A DNA stretch of 64,000 nt from Pseudomonas sp. HN11 (GCF_021390155.1 NZ_CP089985.1:3421001-3485000), one strand, 5' to 3'. Positions 43,434 to 53,536 are shown, counted from the first letter of the stretch. The notes: a model not told the origin generated them from the sequence alone. Translations and numbers: made by a program.

Positions 43434-46400
43434 ATGAATTTTTCCAAGTTCTTCATTTCTCGGCCGATCTTCGCAGCGGTACTTTCGCTGTTGATCCTGA
43501 TCGCCGGCGCGATCTCGCTGTTCCAATTGCCGATCAGCGAATACCCGGAAGTGGTGCCGCCGACCGTGGTGGTACGCGCCAACTTCCCGGGCGCCAACCC
43601 CAAAGTCATCGGCGAAACCGTGGCTGCCCCGCTGGAGCAAGCCATCACCGGCGTCGAGAACATGCTGTACATGTCCTCGCAGTCGACCGCCGACGGCAAG
43701 CTGACCCTGACCATCACCTTCGCCTTGGGCACCGACCTGGACAACGCGCAGGTGCAAGTGCAAAACCGTGTGACCCGGACTCAGCCGAAACTGCCTGAGG
43801 AAGTGACGCGCATCGGTATCACCGTGGACAAGGCCTCCCCCGACCTGACCATGGTGGTGCACTTGACGTCACCGGATCAGCGCTACGACATGCTGTACCT
43901 GTCCAACTATGCCTTGCTCAACGTGAAAGATGAGCTGGCGCGCCTGGGCGGTGTGGGTGACGTGCAATTGTTCGGCATGGGCGACTACTCCCTGCGTGTG
44001 TGGCTGGACCCGAACAAGACCGCTTCGCGCAACCTGACGGCCACTGACGTAGTGACGGCAATTCGTGAGCAGAACCGTCAAGTGGCGGCCGGTGCCTTGG
44101 GTGCACAACCTGCGCCGACCGCTACCGCGTTTCAGTTGTCGGTGAACACCCAAGGTCGCCTGGTGACTGAGGAAGAGTTCGAAAACATCATTATTCGTTC
44201 CGGCGACAATGGTGAAATCACTCGCCTCAAAGACATCGCGCGGGTGGAGCTGGGTTCCAGCCAATACGCCCTGCGCTCGTTGCTGAACAACCAGCCGGCC
44301 GTGGCAATCCCGATCTTCCAGCGCCCAGGTTCCAACGCGATCGAGATCTCCAATGAAGTGCGCGGCAAGATGGAAGAGCTTAAAAAGAGCTTCCCGCAAG
44401 GCATGGACTACAGCATCGTCTATGACCCGACCATCTTCGTGCGTGGCTCCATCGAAGCGGTGGTGCATACCCTGTTCGAAGCGCTGATCCTGGTTGTGCT
44501 GGTGGTAATCCTGTTCCTGCAAACCTGGCGCGCCTCGATCATTCCGTTGGTGGCCGTGCCGGTATCGTTGATTGGTACGTTTGCGGTGATGCACCTGTTT
44601 GGCTTCTCGCTCAACGCGCTGTCTTTGTTCGGCCTGGTACTGGCCATCGGTATCGTGGTGGACGACGCCATCGTGGTGGTGGAGAACGTCGAGCGCAACA
44701 TCGAGCTGGGCCTGGAGCCGTTCCCCGCCACCGAAAAAGCCATGAGCGAAGTGACGGGGCCAATCATCGCCACGGCGTTGGTACTCTGTGCAGTGTTTGT
44801 TCCAGCGGCCTTCATCAGCGGCTTGACCGGGCAGTTCTATAAGCAGTTCGCCTTGACCATTGCGATTTCGACGGTGATCTCGGCCTTCAATTCGCTGACC
44901 TTGTCCCCTGCCCTCGCTGCCGTATTGCTCAAGAGCCATAATGCGCCGAAGGATGGTTTCTCCAAGTTCCTCGACAAATTGCTGGGCGGCTGGCTGTTCA
45001 AACCGTTCAACCGCTTCTTCGACAAGGCCAGCCATGGCTATGTCGGCACCGTTCGCCGCGTGATCCGAGGCAGCGGTATCGCACTGTTCCTGTACGCCGG
45101 CTTGATGGTCCTGACCTGGCTGGGCTTTGCCCACACCCCGACCGGTTTCGTACCGGCCCAGGACAAGCAATACCTGGTGGCCTTCGCCCAATTGCCGGAC
45201 GCCGCGAGCCTGGATCGTACCGAAGACGTGATCAAGCGCATGTCCGACATCGCGCTGAAACAGCCAGGTGTGGAAGCCGCCGTGGCGTTCCCCGGCCTGT
45301 CGATCAACGGTTTCACCAACAGCCCGAACAGCGGCATTGTGTTCGTGACCTTGAAGCCTTTCGACGAGCGTAAAGACCCGGGCATGTCAGCCGGTGCAAT
45401 TGCCGGTGCGTTGAACGGTAAATACAGCGAGATCCAGGAAGCCTACATGGCGATCTTCCCACCGCCGCCGGTACAGGGCCTGGGCACGATTGGTGGTTTC
45501 CGCCTGCAGATCGAAGACCGTGGCAACCTGGGTTACGACGAGCTGTACAAAGAAGTGCAGAACATCATTACCAAGAGCCGCACCACGCCGGAGCTGTTCG
45601 GCCTGTTCACCAGCTACACGGTCAACGTGCCCCAGGTCGATGCCGCCATCGACCGTGAAAAGGCCAAGACCCACGGCGTGGCGATCAGCGACATCTTTGA
45701 CACCCTGCAGATCTACCTGGGCTCGTTGTATGCCAACGACTTCAACCGCTTCGGCCGGACCTACCAGGTCAACGTACAGGCTGAGCAACAGTTCCGCCTG
45801 GACGAAGACCAGATCGGCCAGCTGAAAGTGCGCAACAACAAAGGCGAGATGATCCCGCTGGCGACCTTCATCAAGGTCAGCGACACCTCGGGACCGGACC
45901 GCGTGATGCACTACAACGGCTTCATCACCGCTGAAATCAACGGCAACGCTGCACCGGGCTACAGCTCCGGCCAGGCTGAAGCGGCGATCGAGAAACTGCT
46001 GAAAGAAGAACTGCCCAACGGCATGACCTACGAGTGGACTGACCTGACCTATCAGCAAATCCTTTCGGGTAACACCGCGCTGTTCGTGTTCCCGCTCTGC
46101 GTACTGCTGGCGTTCCTGGTACTGGCGGCTCAATACGAAAGCTGGAGCCTGCCGCTGGCAGTGATCCTGATCGTACCGATGACGCTGCTGTCGGCGATTA
46201 CCGGGGTAATTATCTCGGGCGGCGACAACAACATCTTCACCCAGATCGGCCTGATCGTACTGGTGGGCCTGGCGTGTAAGAACGCGATTCTGATCGTCGA
46301 GTTCGCCAAGGACAAACAGGCAGAAGGCCTCGACCCGCTCGCGGCGGTGCTGGAAGCCTGCCGTCTGCGTCTGCGGCCGATCCTGATGACCTCGTTCGCC

Positions 46401-46613
46401 TTCATCATGGGGGTGGTGCCACTGGTGTTGTCCAGCGGTGCCGGTGCCGAGATGCGTCATGCCATGGGCGTGGCGGTGTTCTCCGGGATGATCGGTGTGA
46501 CCTTCTTCGGTCTGTTGCTGACGCCAGTGTTCTACGTACTGATCCGTCGCTATGTGGAACGCAGCGAAGCGCGCAAAGCGGCCAAGGCCTTGAAGCTGGA
46601 GACACAGCAATGA
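43434..46613 (+). CDS. mexF: RND efflux pump, MexF type
   Basis: 1059 residues, the standard HAE1 RND length. The N-terminus (FFISRPIFAAVLSLLILIAG, then LPISEYPEVVPPTVVVRANF) matches what I remember of P. aeruginosa MexF almost throughout. Helix 4 carries the proton-relay pair in GIVVDDAIVVVENVE, and NGFTNSPNSGIVF and FPPPPVQGLGTIGGF mark the periplasmic pore domain. It pumps drugs from periplasm or membrane into the OprN channel using the proton gradient. ATG is 15 bases after the mexE stop; the end overlaps oprN by four bases. Confidence 0.95.
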   Translation: MNFSKFFISRPIFAAVLSLLILIAGAISLFQLPISEYPEVVPPTVVVRANFPGANPKVIGETVAAPLEQAITGVENMLYMSSQSTADGKLTLTITFALGTDLDNAQVQVQNRVTRTQPKLPEEVTRIGITVDKASPDLTMVVHLTSPDQRYDMLYLSNYALLNVKDELARLGGVGDVQLFGMGDYSLRVWLDPNKTASRNLTATDVVTAIREQNRQVAAGALGAQPAPTATAFQLSVNTQGRLVTEEEFENIIIRSGDNGEITRLKDIARVELGSSQYALRSLLNNQPAVAIPIFQRPGSNAIEISNEVRGKMEELKKSFPQGMDYSIVYDPTIFVRGSIEAVVHTLFEALILVVLVVILFLQTWRASIIPLVAVPVSLIGTFAVMHLFGFSLNALSLFGLVLAIGIVVDDAIVVVENVERNIELGLEPFPATEKAMSEVTGPIIATALVLCAVFVPAAFISGLTGQFYKQFALTIAISTVISAFNSLTLSPALAAVLLKSHNAPKDGFSKFLDKLLGGWLFKPFNRFFDKASHGYVGTVRRVIRGSGIALFLYAGLMVLTWLGFAHTPTGFVPAQDKQYLVAFAQLPDAASLDRTEDVIKRMSDIALKQPGVEAAVAFPGLSINGFTNSPNSGIVFVTLKPFDERKDPGMSAGAIAGALNGKYSEIQEAYMAIFPPPPVQGLGTIGGFRLQIEDRGNLGYDELYKEVQNIITKSRTTPELFGLFTSYTVNVPQVDAAIDREKAKTHGVAISDIFDTLQIYLGSLYANDFNRFGRTYQVNVQAEQQFRLDEDQIGQLKVRNNKGEMIPLATFIKVSDTSGPDRVMHYNGFITAEINGNAAPGYSSGQAEAAIEKLLKEELPNGMTYEWTDLTYQQILSGNTALFVFPLCVLLAFLVLAAQYESWSLPLAVILIVPMTLLSAITGVIISGGDNNIFTQIGLIVLVGLACKNAILIVEFAKDKQAEGLDPLAAVLEACRLRLRPILMTSFAFIMGVVPLVLSSGAGAEMRHAMGVAVFSGMIGVTFFGLLLTPVFYVLIRRYVERSEARKAAKALKLETQQ

Positions 46614-48025
46614 GTGTGAAAGTATTCCTGCCGAGCCTGCTGGTACTGGCGCTGAGCGCCTGTGCCGTAGGCCCGGACTACAAAGCCCAGACCCCGGAGG
46701 CGGCCAATATCACGGCCGCTGCCGATGCCAAGCAGTATGACCACGCCAAGTTCGAAGGCATCTGGTGGCAGCAGTTCGAGGACCCGACCCTCAACCAGTT
46801 GGTAACCCAGTCGCTGCAAGGCAACCGGGATCTGCGTGTCGCCTTTGCCCGTCTGCGTGCGGCACGGGCGATCCGGGATGACGCCAGCAATGACGCCATG
46901 CCGACCATCACCAGCCGTGCCAGCAGTGACCTGGCCAAAGGGCAAATCCCGGGCCAGACTACCAAGCGTGTCAACAGTGAGCGTTACGACCTCGGCCTGG
47001 ACATGGCCTGGGAACTGGACCTGTTCGGTCGCATCCAGCGCAACCTGGAAGCCACCGACGCCGACCAACAAGCCGCCGAGGCTGACTTGTACCAGCTGCA
47101 AGTCACCCTGATCGCCGAACTGGTGGATGCCTACGGTCAATTGCGTGGCGCGCAACTGCGTGAACGCATCGCCTTGGACAACCTGAAGAACCAGCAGGAA
47201 TCGCGCACCATCACCGAAAGCCTGCGCGATGCCGGTGTGGGCGACCAGCTCGACGTGGAGCGTGCCGACGCACGCCTCGCGGCGGTTGAAGCCAGCGTGC
47301 CGCAACTGCAAGCCGAACAAGTGCGCGAGCGTAACCGCATCGCTACCCTCCTCGGCCAGCGTCCCGACAAATTGACAGTCGACCTGAGCCCGAAAGACCT
47401 GCCGGCGATTGCCAAGGCCTTGCCGATTGGCGATCCGGGGCAACTGCTGCAACGTCGCCCGGACATTCTCAGCGCCGAACGCAAACTGGCCGCTGCCACT
47501 GCACGTATCGGCGTGGCCAAGGCCGACCTGTTCCCACGGGTCAGCCTCAGCGGCTTCCTCGGCTTTACCGCCGGGCGTGGCTCGCAGATCGGTTCGTCCG
47601 CCGCCAATGCCTGGGCCCTTGGCCCGAGCATCACCTGGGCAGCCTTTGACCTGGGCAGTGTGCGCGCCCGTTTGCGCGGCGCCGATGCCGAGGCGGATGG
47701 CGCCCTGGCAACCTACGAGCAGCAAGTGTTGTTGGCACTGGAAGAGTCCGAGAACGCCTTCAGCGACTACGGCAAGCGTCAGCAACGGTTGGTTTCACTG
47801 ATCCGCCAGAGCGAATCCAGCCGCGCCGCCGCCGACCTGGCCGCGATCCGCTACCGCGAGGGCACCGTGGACTTCCTGGTGCTACTGGACGCGCAACGTG
47901 AGCGCCTGGCCGCCGAAGACTCCCAGGCCCAGGCCGAAGTGGATTTGTATCGCGGTATCGTCGCGATCTACAAGGCGTTGGGCGGTGGCTGGCAGCCGGA
48001 TACGGTGGTCGCCAGCGCCAAGTGA
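46610..48025 (+). CDS. oprN: Outer-membrane efflux channel lipoprotein, OprN type
   Basis: 471 residues with lipobox LSAC (LALSACAVGPDY), then two OEP repeats of helices and strands: WWQQFEDPTLNQLV, DLGLDMAWELDLFGRI, LLQRRPDILSAERKLAAATARIG and SITWAAFDLG. This is the TolC-like NodT family that trimerises to form the exit duct of MexEF. The start overlaps the mexF stop. A strong intrinsic terminator follows 43 bases after the stop, closing the operon. Confidence 0.93.
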   Translation: MSVKVFLPSLLVLALSACAVGPDYKAQTPEAANITAAADAKQYDHAKFEGIWWQQFEDPTLNQLVTQSLQGNRDLRVAFARLRAARAIRDDASNDAMPTITSRASSDLAKGQIPGQTTKRVNSERYDLGLDMAWELDLFGRIQRNLEATDADQQAAEADLYQLQVTLIAELVDAYGQLRGAQLRERIALDNLKNQQESRTITESLRDAGVGDQLDVERADARLAAVEASVPQLQAEQVRERNRIATLLGQRPDKLTVDLSPKDLPAIAKALPIGDPGQLLQRRPDILSAERKLAAATARIGVAKADLFPRVSLSGFLGFTAGRGSQIGSSAANAWALGPSITWAAFDLGSVRARLRGADAEADGALATYEQQVLLALEESENAFSDYGKRQQRLVSLIRQSESSRAAADLAAIRYREGTVDFLVLLDAQRERLAAEDSQAQAEVDLYRGIVAIYKALGGGWQPDTVVASAK

Positions 48026-48068
48026 GGTAAAGAGCTCCTTTGGTTGGTCGCATCCAACCAATTTTTAG

Positions 48069-48100
48069 CCCCGTGGTCCATTCGGTCACGGGGTTTTTTT
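48069..48100 (+). terminator. Rho-independent terminator of mexEF-oprN
   Basis: CCCCGTG (48069-48075) pairs with CACGGGG (48087-48093) across an eleven-base loop and is followed by seven T. It ends just before the convergent araC-family gene. Confidence 0.9.
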
Positions 48101-48110
48101 GGGCCCTTGA

Positions 48111-49127
48111 TCAATCAGCTTCACCCAGAATCAAACTCCGATAATGCCCCGGATTCGACCCCGCCCACTTACGAAACGCCTTATAAAACGAACTCGTATC
48201 AGCAAACCCCAGCCGCTCCGCGATTTGCGCGAAACTTATCTGTGGCTCCGCCAACCACACAATCGCCAATTCCTTACGCACACTGTCCTTGAGCCCTTGA
48301 TAGGTCTGCCCTTCTTCTGCCAGGCGACGGCGCAAGGTTGAGGCCGAGATGCACAGGCTGACCGCGAGGCCTTCGGTTTCCGGCCAGGTTTCGGGGGGCA
48401 TTTGGCGCAAATCGTGTTTGATCCGCATGGCGAGGCTGTCGGGGTCGCGGTACTTGACCAGGATATTGGCGGGCGCGTGGGCCAGGAAGCGCTGGAGTTC
48501 TTCCGGGGTGCGCTTGATCGGCAGGTCCAGGCAGTCGGCGGAGAAGATCATCCGCGTGCGGGGTCGGTCGAAACGCAGGTTGTCGGAAAACATCACCTGG
48601 TAGTCGTGACAGAATTCCGGCTTTGCGCAGCGCAGCTCAATCGCCAGGATTGGAATACGTCGTCCTGCCAACCAGCACACGACACCGTGGACGATCATCC
48701 AGTAAGTGAAGTAAGTGAAGGCCCGATTAGGTTCAGCCTCGGGCTCGACCAATACGATCTCCGCCAGACTTTGTTGACGCACCAACTCAGCGGGCAGTCG
48801 CTCCAGCATCAGTGACAGGAACTCCAGCCCGGCCTTCAGGGCGGTGGCAAGCGTTGGCTGCGCCATTGCAGCGCGGCAGAGAAACGCCAGGCTGCCGGAC
48901 CTGAGCTTGCGCGGGTCCATACCGAAGAACTCATCATCGGTGCGCCGTGCCAAAAGGCGCCACAGCCGTGCGTAGGTGGTGGCCGAAACCCGCGCGGCAG
49001 GCTCGGCCAGCCACTGCGGGTCAATCCCGGCCTTGTGCAGCACTTCGGCACTCGTCGCCCCCGGCGCGCAGCTTTGCAGCAAGGCTTCGCGCACAAGGTG
49101 AATAGAAATGGTGTCTTTTTCCGACAT
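48111..49127 (-). CDS. AraC-family regulator with Arabinose_bd-type N-domain
   Basis: 338 residues from the ATG at 49127 (MSEKDTISIHLVREALLQSC); the frame continues upstream without a better start. The N-terminal 200 residues are of the ArgR/OruR-like ligand-binding type (DEFFGMDPRKLRSGSLAFLCRAA, HDYQVMFSDNLRFD). The C-terminal double helix-turn-helix has AVSLCISASTLRRRLAEEGQ and IAERLGFADTSSFYKAFRKW. The target is unknown; it is separated from mexEF-oprN by a terminator and is divergent from efeU. Many proteins of this type regulate metabolic genes elsewhere. Confidence 0.88.
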   Translation of the reverse strand: MSEKDTISIHLVREALLQSCAPGATSAEVLHKAGIDPQWLAEPAARVSATTYARLWRLLARRTDDEFFGMDPRKLRSGSLAFLCRAAMAQPTLATALKAGLEFLSLMLERLPAELVRQQSLAEIVLVEPEAEPNRAFTYFTYWMIVHGVVCWLAGRRIPILAIELRCAKPEFCHDYQVMFSDNLRFDRPRTRMIFSADCLDLPIKRTPEELQRFLAHAPANILVKYRDPDSLAMRIKHDLRQMPPETWPETEGLAVSLCISASTLRRRLAEEGQTYQGLKDSVRKELAIVWLAEPQISFAQIAERLGFADTSSFYKAFRKWAGSNPGHYRSLILGEAD

Positions 49128-49237
49128 GGTGGACCGCGTATCCAGAGCTGCGCAAAGAATGGCACGCATCATAAGGGCGGATGCGCATTGCCACCACCGT
49201 TCAGCCATTGTTCAGCAAACGTCAAGAATTGTTGTTT

Positions 49238-49256
49238 AGCAATGAGTATCATTATG
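49238..49256. promoter_or_regulatory. Fur box upstream of efeUOB
   Basis: The 19-base element matches GATAATGATAATCATTATC at 13 positions, with AATGA and ATCATTAT both intact. It ends about 40 bases before the efeU start and 110 from the divergent araC start, consistent with Fur repression of ferrous/ferric iron uptake genes. Confidence 0.75.
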
Positions 49257-49296
49257 TTACAACTTAGCACCCTATCTAGTTGTCATGCGGTGCCGA

Positions 49297-50142
49297 ATGC
49301 TCGTTCCTTTCCTCATCATGCTGCGCGAAGGCATTGAAGCCGCATTGATCGTTGGCATTATCGCCAGCTACCTGCAACAGACCGGCCGTGGCCAGTGGAT
49401 GCCGGCCGTATGGATCGGCGTATTTCTCGCCGCCGCATTGGCCCTGTTGGTCGGTGGAGGCCTGGAACTGGTCAGCGCCGAGTTTCCGCAAAAACAGCAG
49501 GAATTGTTCGAAGGCATCGTCGGCCTGGTCGCTGTAGGCATCCTCAGTTCCATGGTGTTCTGGATGCGCAAGGTGGCGCGCTCCATCAAGCATTCCCTGC
49601 ACGAATCCCTCGATCACGCGTTGGCCGGTTCCAAGCACCAGGTGACCGCGTTGATCCTCATGGTGTTTTTCGCCGTGGCCCGCGAAGGCCTGGAAACCGT
49701 GTTCTTCCTGCTGGCCGTGTTCCAGCAGAGTGAAGGCCCAGGCGCGCCGATTGGCGCCCTGCTCGGCTTGATCCTGGCGATCATCGTCGGTTTCCTGATC
49801 TACACCGGCAGCATGCGCCTGAACCTGGGCGCGTTTTTCCGCTGGACCGGCCTCTTTATCCTCGTGGTGGCCGCCGGCATCCTGGCCAATTCGGTGCAAG
49901 CCCTGCACGAAGCGGGGGTATGGAATCACCTGCAAACCGTGCTGTTCGACTTCAGCACCGCGCTGCCCATGGACAGCCCGCTGGGCTCGGTGCTGGCCGG
50001 GATGTTCGGTTATCAGGAAGCGCCCACCATCAGCACCCTCGGCGCCTACCTGATTTACCTGGTGGTAGCCCTGGTGATGTTCTTCCTGCCCACCGCACCG
50101 TCCAAGCCTGCCGCCTCACCTTCTTCTGTTGCCAACCAGTAA
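49297..50142 (+). CDS. efeU: FTR1-family iron permease EfeU
   Basis: 281 residues from the ATG at 49297 (MLVPFLIMLREG, the usual EfeU start); an ATG at 49285 is also in frame. Seven or so helices with two REGxE motifs, REGIE near 10 and REGLE near 130, that carry iron in the Ftr1 family. It moves iron across the inner membrane after oxidation by its periplasmic partners. A Fur box lies upstream. Ten bases separate it from efeO. Confidence 0.92.
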   Translation: MLVPFLIMLREGIEAALIVGIIASYLQQTGRGQWMPAVWIGVFLAAALALLVGGGLELVSAEFPQKQQELFEGIVGLVAVGILSSMVFWMRKVARSIKHSLHESLDHALAGSKHQVTALILMVFFAVAREGLETVFFLLAVFQQSEGPGAPIGALLGLILAIIVGFLIYTGSMRLNLGAFFRWTGLFILVVAAGILANSVQALHEAGVWNHLQTVLFDFSTALPMDSPLGSVLAGMFGYQEAPTISTLGAYLIYLVVALVMFFLPTAPSKPAASPSSVANQ

Positions 50143-50152
50143 GGACCGCCTC

Positions 50153-51355
50153 TTGTCCAACCCTACTCCTCAACCGTCCTCGCCACCCCGCGCCCTGCGC
50201 TGGGCCGTGGCGGGCTCGGTGGTCGTGATGATCGCCGCCGGTGGCCTGTTCTACTACGCCTCGCAACTGGCGGCGAGCAAGCGCCAGACCAACCACAATG
50301 AAATCGCCGTGACCATCCATGATCACGCCTGCGAACCGAATGAACTCAGCGTGCCCGCCGGCCGCGCGAGCTTTCGCATCATCAACCGCTCCGACCGTGC
50401 GGTGGAATGGGAAATCCTCGACGGCGTGCTGGTGGTCGAAGAGCGCGAAAACATCGCCCCCGGCCTGAGTCAGGTGATCAACGCCAACCTGCTGCCCGGC
50501 GACTACGCGATCACCTGCGGCCTGCTGAGCAACCCGCGCGGCACCTTGCACGTGACACCGACCGCCGAGTCCGATGCCCAGGCCAAGGCCAAACCGTCGA
50601 TGGTGGCGTTTATCGGGCCACTGTCGGAATTCCGCGTGTACCTGAGCAGCCAAGGCAGCGCATTGATCAAGGCCGTCACCGCCTTGCAACAGGCCGTCGA
50701 CGCCGGCGAGCTGGCCCAGGCTCAAGCGCTCTATGTTCCGGCGCGCGAGGCTTACCAACGCCTGGCCCCCGCATCGCAACGCCTGGCCGAGCTGGACAAC
50801 GCGATCAATGCCCGCGCCGACTATTTCGAGAAGCGCGAGCAGGACCCGGCCTTCAGCGGCTTCCATCGCCTGGAATACAGCCTGTTCCAGCAACGTAGCC
50901 TCGACGGCCTGGGCCCGGTTGCACAGCGCCTGGTGACCGACGTCACCACACTCAAGCAGCAATTGCTCGCCCAGTCCCTGCCGCCGGAACAACTGGTGAG
51001 CATCGTGGTGCGCAATCTCAACAGCCTCGCCGATGTGCGCGCCATCAGCGGTGAAGAGGAGCGCTACAGCCATGTCGACCTGAATGGTTTCGCCGCCAAC
51101 CTGGAAGCCGCCCACAAGGTCGTCGAGTTGATGCGACCGCTGCTGATAAAATCCGCCGCCGACCTGTTGCCCAAAGTCGACAGCGCCCTCTCCGCCTTCG
51201 ATGCCGAACTCCAGGGCTTCAAGGTCGACAAGGGCTACGCCACCTATGACAACGTGACCGCCGATCAGCGTCAGCAGATCGCCCACAAGGCCAAGGCTCT
51301 GGCCGCTGCACTCGATGGAATCGACCCCGCCCTTGGCCTTTCCGGCCTGCAGTGA
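50153..51355 (+). CDS. efeO: EfeO, periplasmic cupredoxin plus M75 iron-binding protein
   Basis: I start at TTG 50153 because AAGGA sits eight bases before it; an in-frame start at 50129 overlaps efeU and lacks a ribosome site. The 400-residue product has an N-terminal membrane anchor (AVAGSVVVMIAAGGLFYY), a cupredoxin-like domain (DHACEPNELSVPAG, then ANLLPGDYAITCG) and a C-terminal M75/imelysin-like domain with HRLEYSL, whose HxxE motif binds metal. It delivers and probably oxidises iron for EfeU. The stop overlaps a GTG near efeB. Confidence 0.9.
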   Translation: MSNPTPQPSSPPRALRWAVAGSVVVMIAAGGLFYYASQLAASKRQTNHNEIAVTIHDHACEPNELSVPAGRASFRIINRSDRAVEWEILDGVLVVEERENIAPGLSQVINANLLPGDYAITCGLLSNPRGTLHVTPTAESDAQAKAKPSMVAFIGPLSEFRVYLSSQGSALIKAVTALQQAVDAGELAQAQALYVPAREAYQRLAPASQRLAELDNAINARADYFEKREQDPAFSGFHRLEYSLFQQRSLDGLGPVAQRLVTDVTTLKQQLLAQSLPPEQLVSIVVRNLNSLADVRAISGEEERYSHVDLNGFAANLEAAHKVVELMRPLLIKSAADLLPKVDSALSAFDAELQGFKVDKGYATYDNVTADQRQQIAHKAKALAAALDGIDPALGLSGLQ

Positions 51356-51369
51356 AGACGACCGCACAC

Positions 51370-52674
51370 ATGAGTGATTCCGCACAATTTGACCTCCAAC
51401 GCCGCCGCGTCCTGCTGGGCATGGCCGCCACCGGCGCCGCGATTGCCGGCAGCACGCTGACCTGCCCGGCCATGGCCGCCGCGGCCGAGCAAGTCACCAC
51501 CGCGCCGCGCAGTGACAAGACCCAGGACCATCACGATTTCTACGGCAAGCACCAGAGCGGTATCGTCACCCCACGCCCGGCGTGCGGCATGATTGTGGCG
51601 TTCGACGTACTGGCCAGCGACCGTGACGACCTGGAGCGCCTGTTCCGTACCCTGAACGAACGCATCGCCTTTCTGATGACCGGCGGCACCGTGCCGCAGG
51701 TCGACCCGAAACTGCCGCCCACCGACTCCGGCATCCTCGGCCCGGTGGTCACGCCCGACAACCTGACCGTCACCGTATCCGTCGGCGAATCGCTGTTCGA
51801 TGAGCGCTTCGGCCTCACGGCAGTCAAACCCAAGCGCCTGAGCCGCATGGTTGGGTTCCCCAACGATGCGCTGGAGCCGGCGCAGTGCCACGGCGACCTG
51901 AGCCTGCAATTCAGCTCCAACACCCCGGACACCAATATCCACGCTTTGCGCGACATCGTGAAGAACCTGCCCGACCTGTTGCTGGTGCGCTGGAAGCAAG
52001 AAGGCAGTGTGCCGCCCCAGGCGCCGAGCAAACCCGGAGAGCCGGCGCAGAGCGCGCGTAACTTCCTGGGGTTCCGTGACGGTTCGGCCAACCCGGACTC
52101 CAACGACGCCAAGGCCATGGACCAGATCGTGTGGGTGCAGCCTGGCAGTGACGAACCGGCATGGGCGGCCAACGGCAGCTATCAGGCCGTGCGCATCATC
52201 CGCAATTTCGTCGAACGCTGGGATCGCACCCCGCTGCAAGAACAGGAAAGCATCATCGGCCGCGTCAAACCCACCGGCGCGCCGATGGATGGCCACAACG
52301 AAACCCAGGTGCCCGACTACAGCAAGGACCCTGAAGGCAAATTGACCAAACTCGATGCCCACATCCGCCTGGCCAACCCGCGCACCCCGCAGACGCAGGC
52401 CAATCTGATCCTGCGTCGGCCGTTCAACTACTCCAACGGCGTGAACAAAAACGGTCAGCTGGACATGGGGCTGCTGTTCATCTGCTACCAGGCCGACCTG
52501 GAGAAAGGCTTCATCAGTGTGCAAACCCGGCTCAACGGTGAGCCCCTGGAGGAATACCTCAAGCCGGTTGGCGGTGGGTACTTCTTCACCTTGCCAGGGG
52601 TCGTCGGGCCCAAAGATTTCATTGGGCGCACGCTATTGGCTGCAACGCACCCTCAAACCACTGCCCATACCTAA
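51370..52674 (+). CDS. efeB: EfeB, Tat-exported DyP-type heme peroxidase
   Basis: 434 residues from the ATG at 51370; GTG 51352 is an alternative that overlaps the efeO stop. A twin-arginine signal (QRRRVLLGM) leads a DyP peroxidase domain with the catalytic GFRDG motif (NFLGFRDGSANP) in the middle and a proximal His region near HIRLANPRT. EfeB oxidises Fe(II) or handles heme in the periplasm for the EfeUO system. In operon with efeO and the efeM-like gene. Confidence 0.92.
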   Translation: MSDSAQFDLQRRRVLLGMAATGAAIAGSTLTCPAMAAAAEQVTTAPRSDKTQDHHDFYGKHQSGIVTPRPACGMIVAFDVLASDRDDLERLFRTLNERIAFLMTGGTVPQVDPKLPPTDSGILGPVVTPDNLTVTVSVGESLFDERFGLTAVKPKRLSRMVGFPNDALEPAQCHGDLSLQFSSNTPDTNIHALRDIVKNLPDLLLVRWKQEGSVPPQAPSKPGEPAQSARNFLGFRDGSANPDSNDAKAMDQIVWVQPGSDEPAWAANGSYQAVRIIRNFVERWDRTPLQEQESIIGRVKPTGAPMDGHNETQVPDYSKDPEGKLTKLDAHIRLANPRTPQTQANLILRRPFNYSNGVNKNGQLDMGLLFICYQADLEKGFISVQTRLNGEPLEEYLKPVGGGYFFTLPGVVGPKDFIGRTLLAATHPQTTAHT

Positions 52675-52701
52675 AACAGACCCCAGAGCGGAAATCGTCC
52701 C

Positions 52702-53520
52702 ATGAAAAAGTCGTCTATCGCATTGTCGTTATTGCTGACCCTTTCGCCGCTGGCAGCCTTCGCCGCTGCCGCGCCGCTGGACCTGGTAGGGCCGGTGTCG
52801 GACTACAAAATCTACGTCACCGAAGAGATCGGCGAGCTGGTCACCCAGACCCAAGCCTTCACCGACGCCATCAACAAGGGCGATCTGGCCACCGCCAAGA
52901 AACTCTACGCGCCGACCCGCGTGCATTATGAGTCCATCGAGCCGATCGCCGAGCTGTTCAGCGACCTCGACGCTTCCATCGACTCCCGCGTCGACGATCA
53001 TGAAAAAGGCGTGACCGCCGAAGACTTCACCGGCTTCCACCGCATCGAATACGCACTGTTTTCCCAGAACACCACCAAGGGCCTGGAAACCCTGACCGCC
53101 AAACTCAACACCGACGTCAACGACCTCAAGACCCGCGTCGATGGCCTGACCTTCCCGCCGGAAAAAGTCGTCGGCGGTGCCGCAGCCCTGCTCGAAGAAG
53201 TCGCCGCCACCAAGATCTCCGGCGAAGAAGACCGCTACAGCCACACCGACCTGTATGACTTCCAGGGCAACATCGACGGCGCGAAGAAAATCGTCGACTT
53301 GTTCCGTGGCCAGATCGAGAAACAGGACAAGGCCTTCCTGACCAAAGTCGACAAGAACTTCGCCGCCGTGGATAAGATCCTGGCCAAATACAAGACCAAG
53401 GACGGCGGCTTCGAGACCTACGACAAGGTCAAGGAAAACGATCGCAAGGCACTGGTGGGTCCGGTCAACACCCTCGCGGAAGACCTCTCGACACTGCGCG
53501 GCAAGTTGGGTCTGAACTGA
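52702..53520 (+). CDS. efeM: EfeM-like M75 domain periplasmic iron-binding protein
   Basis: 272 residues with a signal peptide ([16 protein letters not shown]) and a single M75 domain resembling the C-terminal half of EfeO, including HRIEYAL (HxxE) and [16 protein letters not shown]. It lacks the cupredoxin part. Such short EfeO relatives are called EfeM and often end efe operons in pseudomonads. It follows efeB by 27 bases, with GAGCGG before the ATG. It likely gives a second iron donor to EfeU. Confidence 0.88.
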   Translation: MKKSSIALSLLLTLSPLAAFAAAAPLDLVGPVSDYKIYVTEEIGELVTQTQAFTDAINKGDLATAKKLYAPTRVHYESIEPIAELFSDLDASIDSRVDDHEKGVTAEDFTGFHRIEYALFSQNTTKGLETLTAKLNTDVNDLKTRVDGLTFPPEKVVGGAAALLEEVAATKISGEEDRYSHTDLYDFQGNIDGAKKIVDLFRGQIEKQDKAFLTKVDKNFAAVDKILAKYKTKDGGFETYDKVKENDRKALVGPVNTLAEDLSTLRGKLGLN

Positions 53521-53536
53521 CCCCACGGCTTGGCGA

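Noticed and set aside
48111..49127. AraC protein as local regulator of mexEF-oprN
   Set aside because: It is convergent and separated by a strong terminator, and the pump promoter has a MexT-like (LysR-type) site instead.
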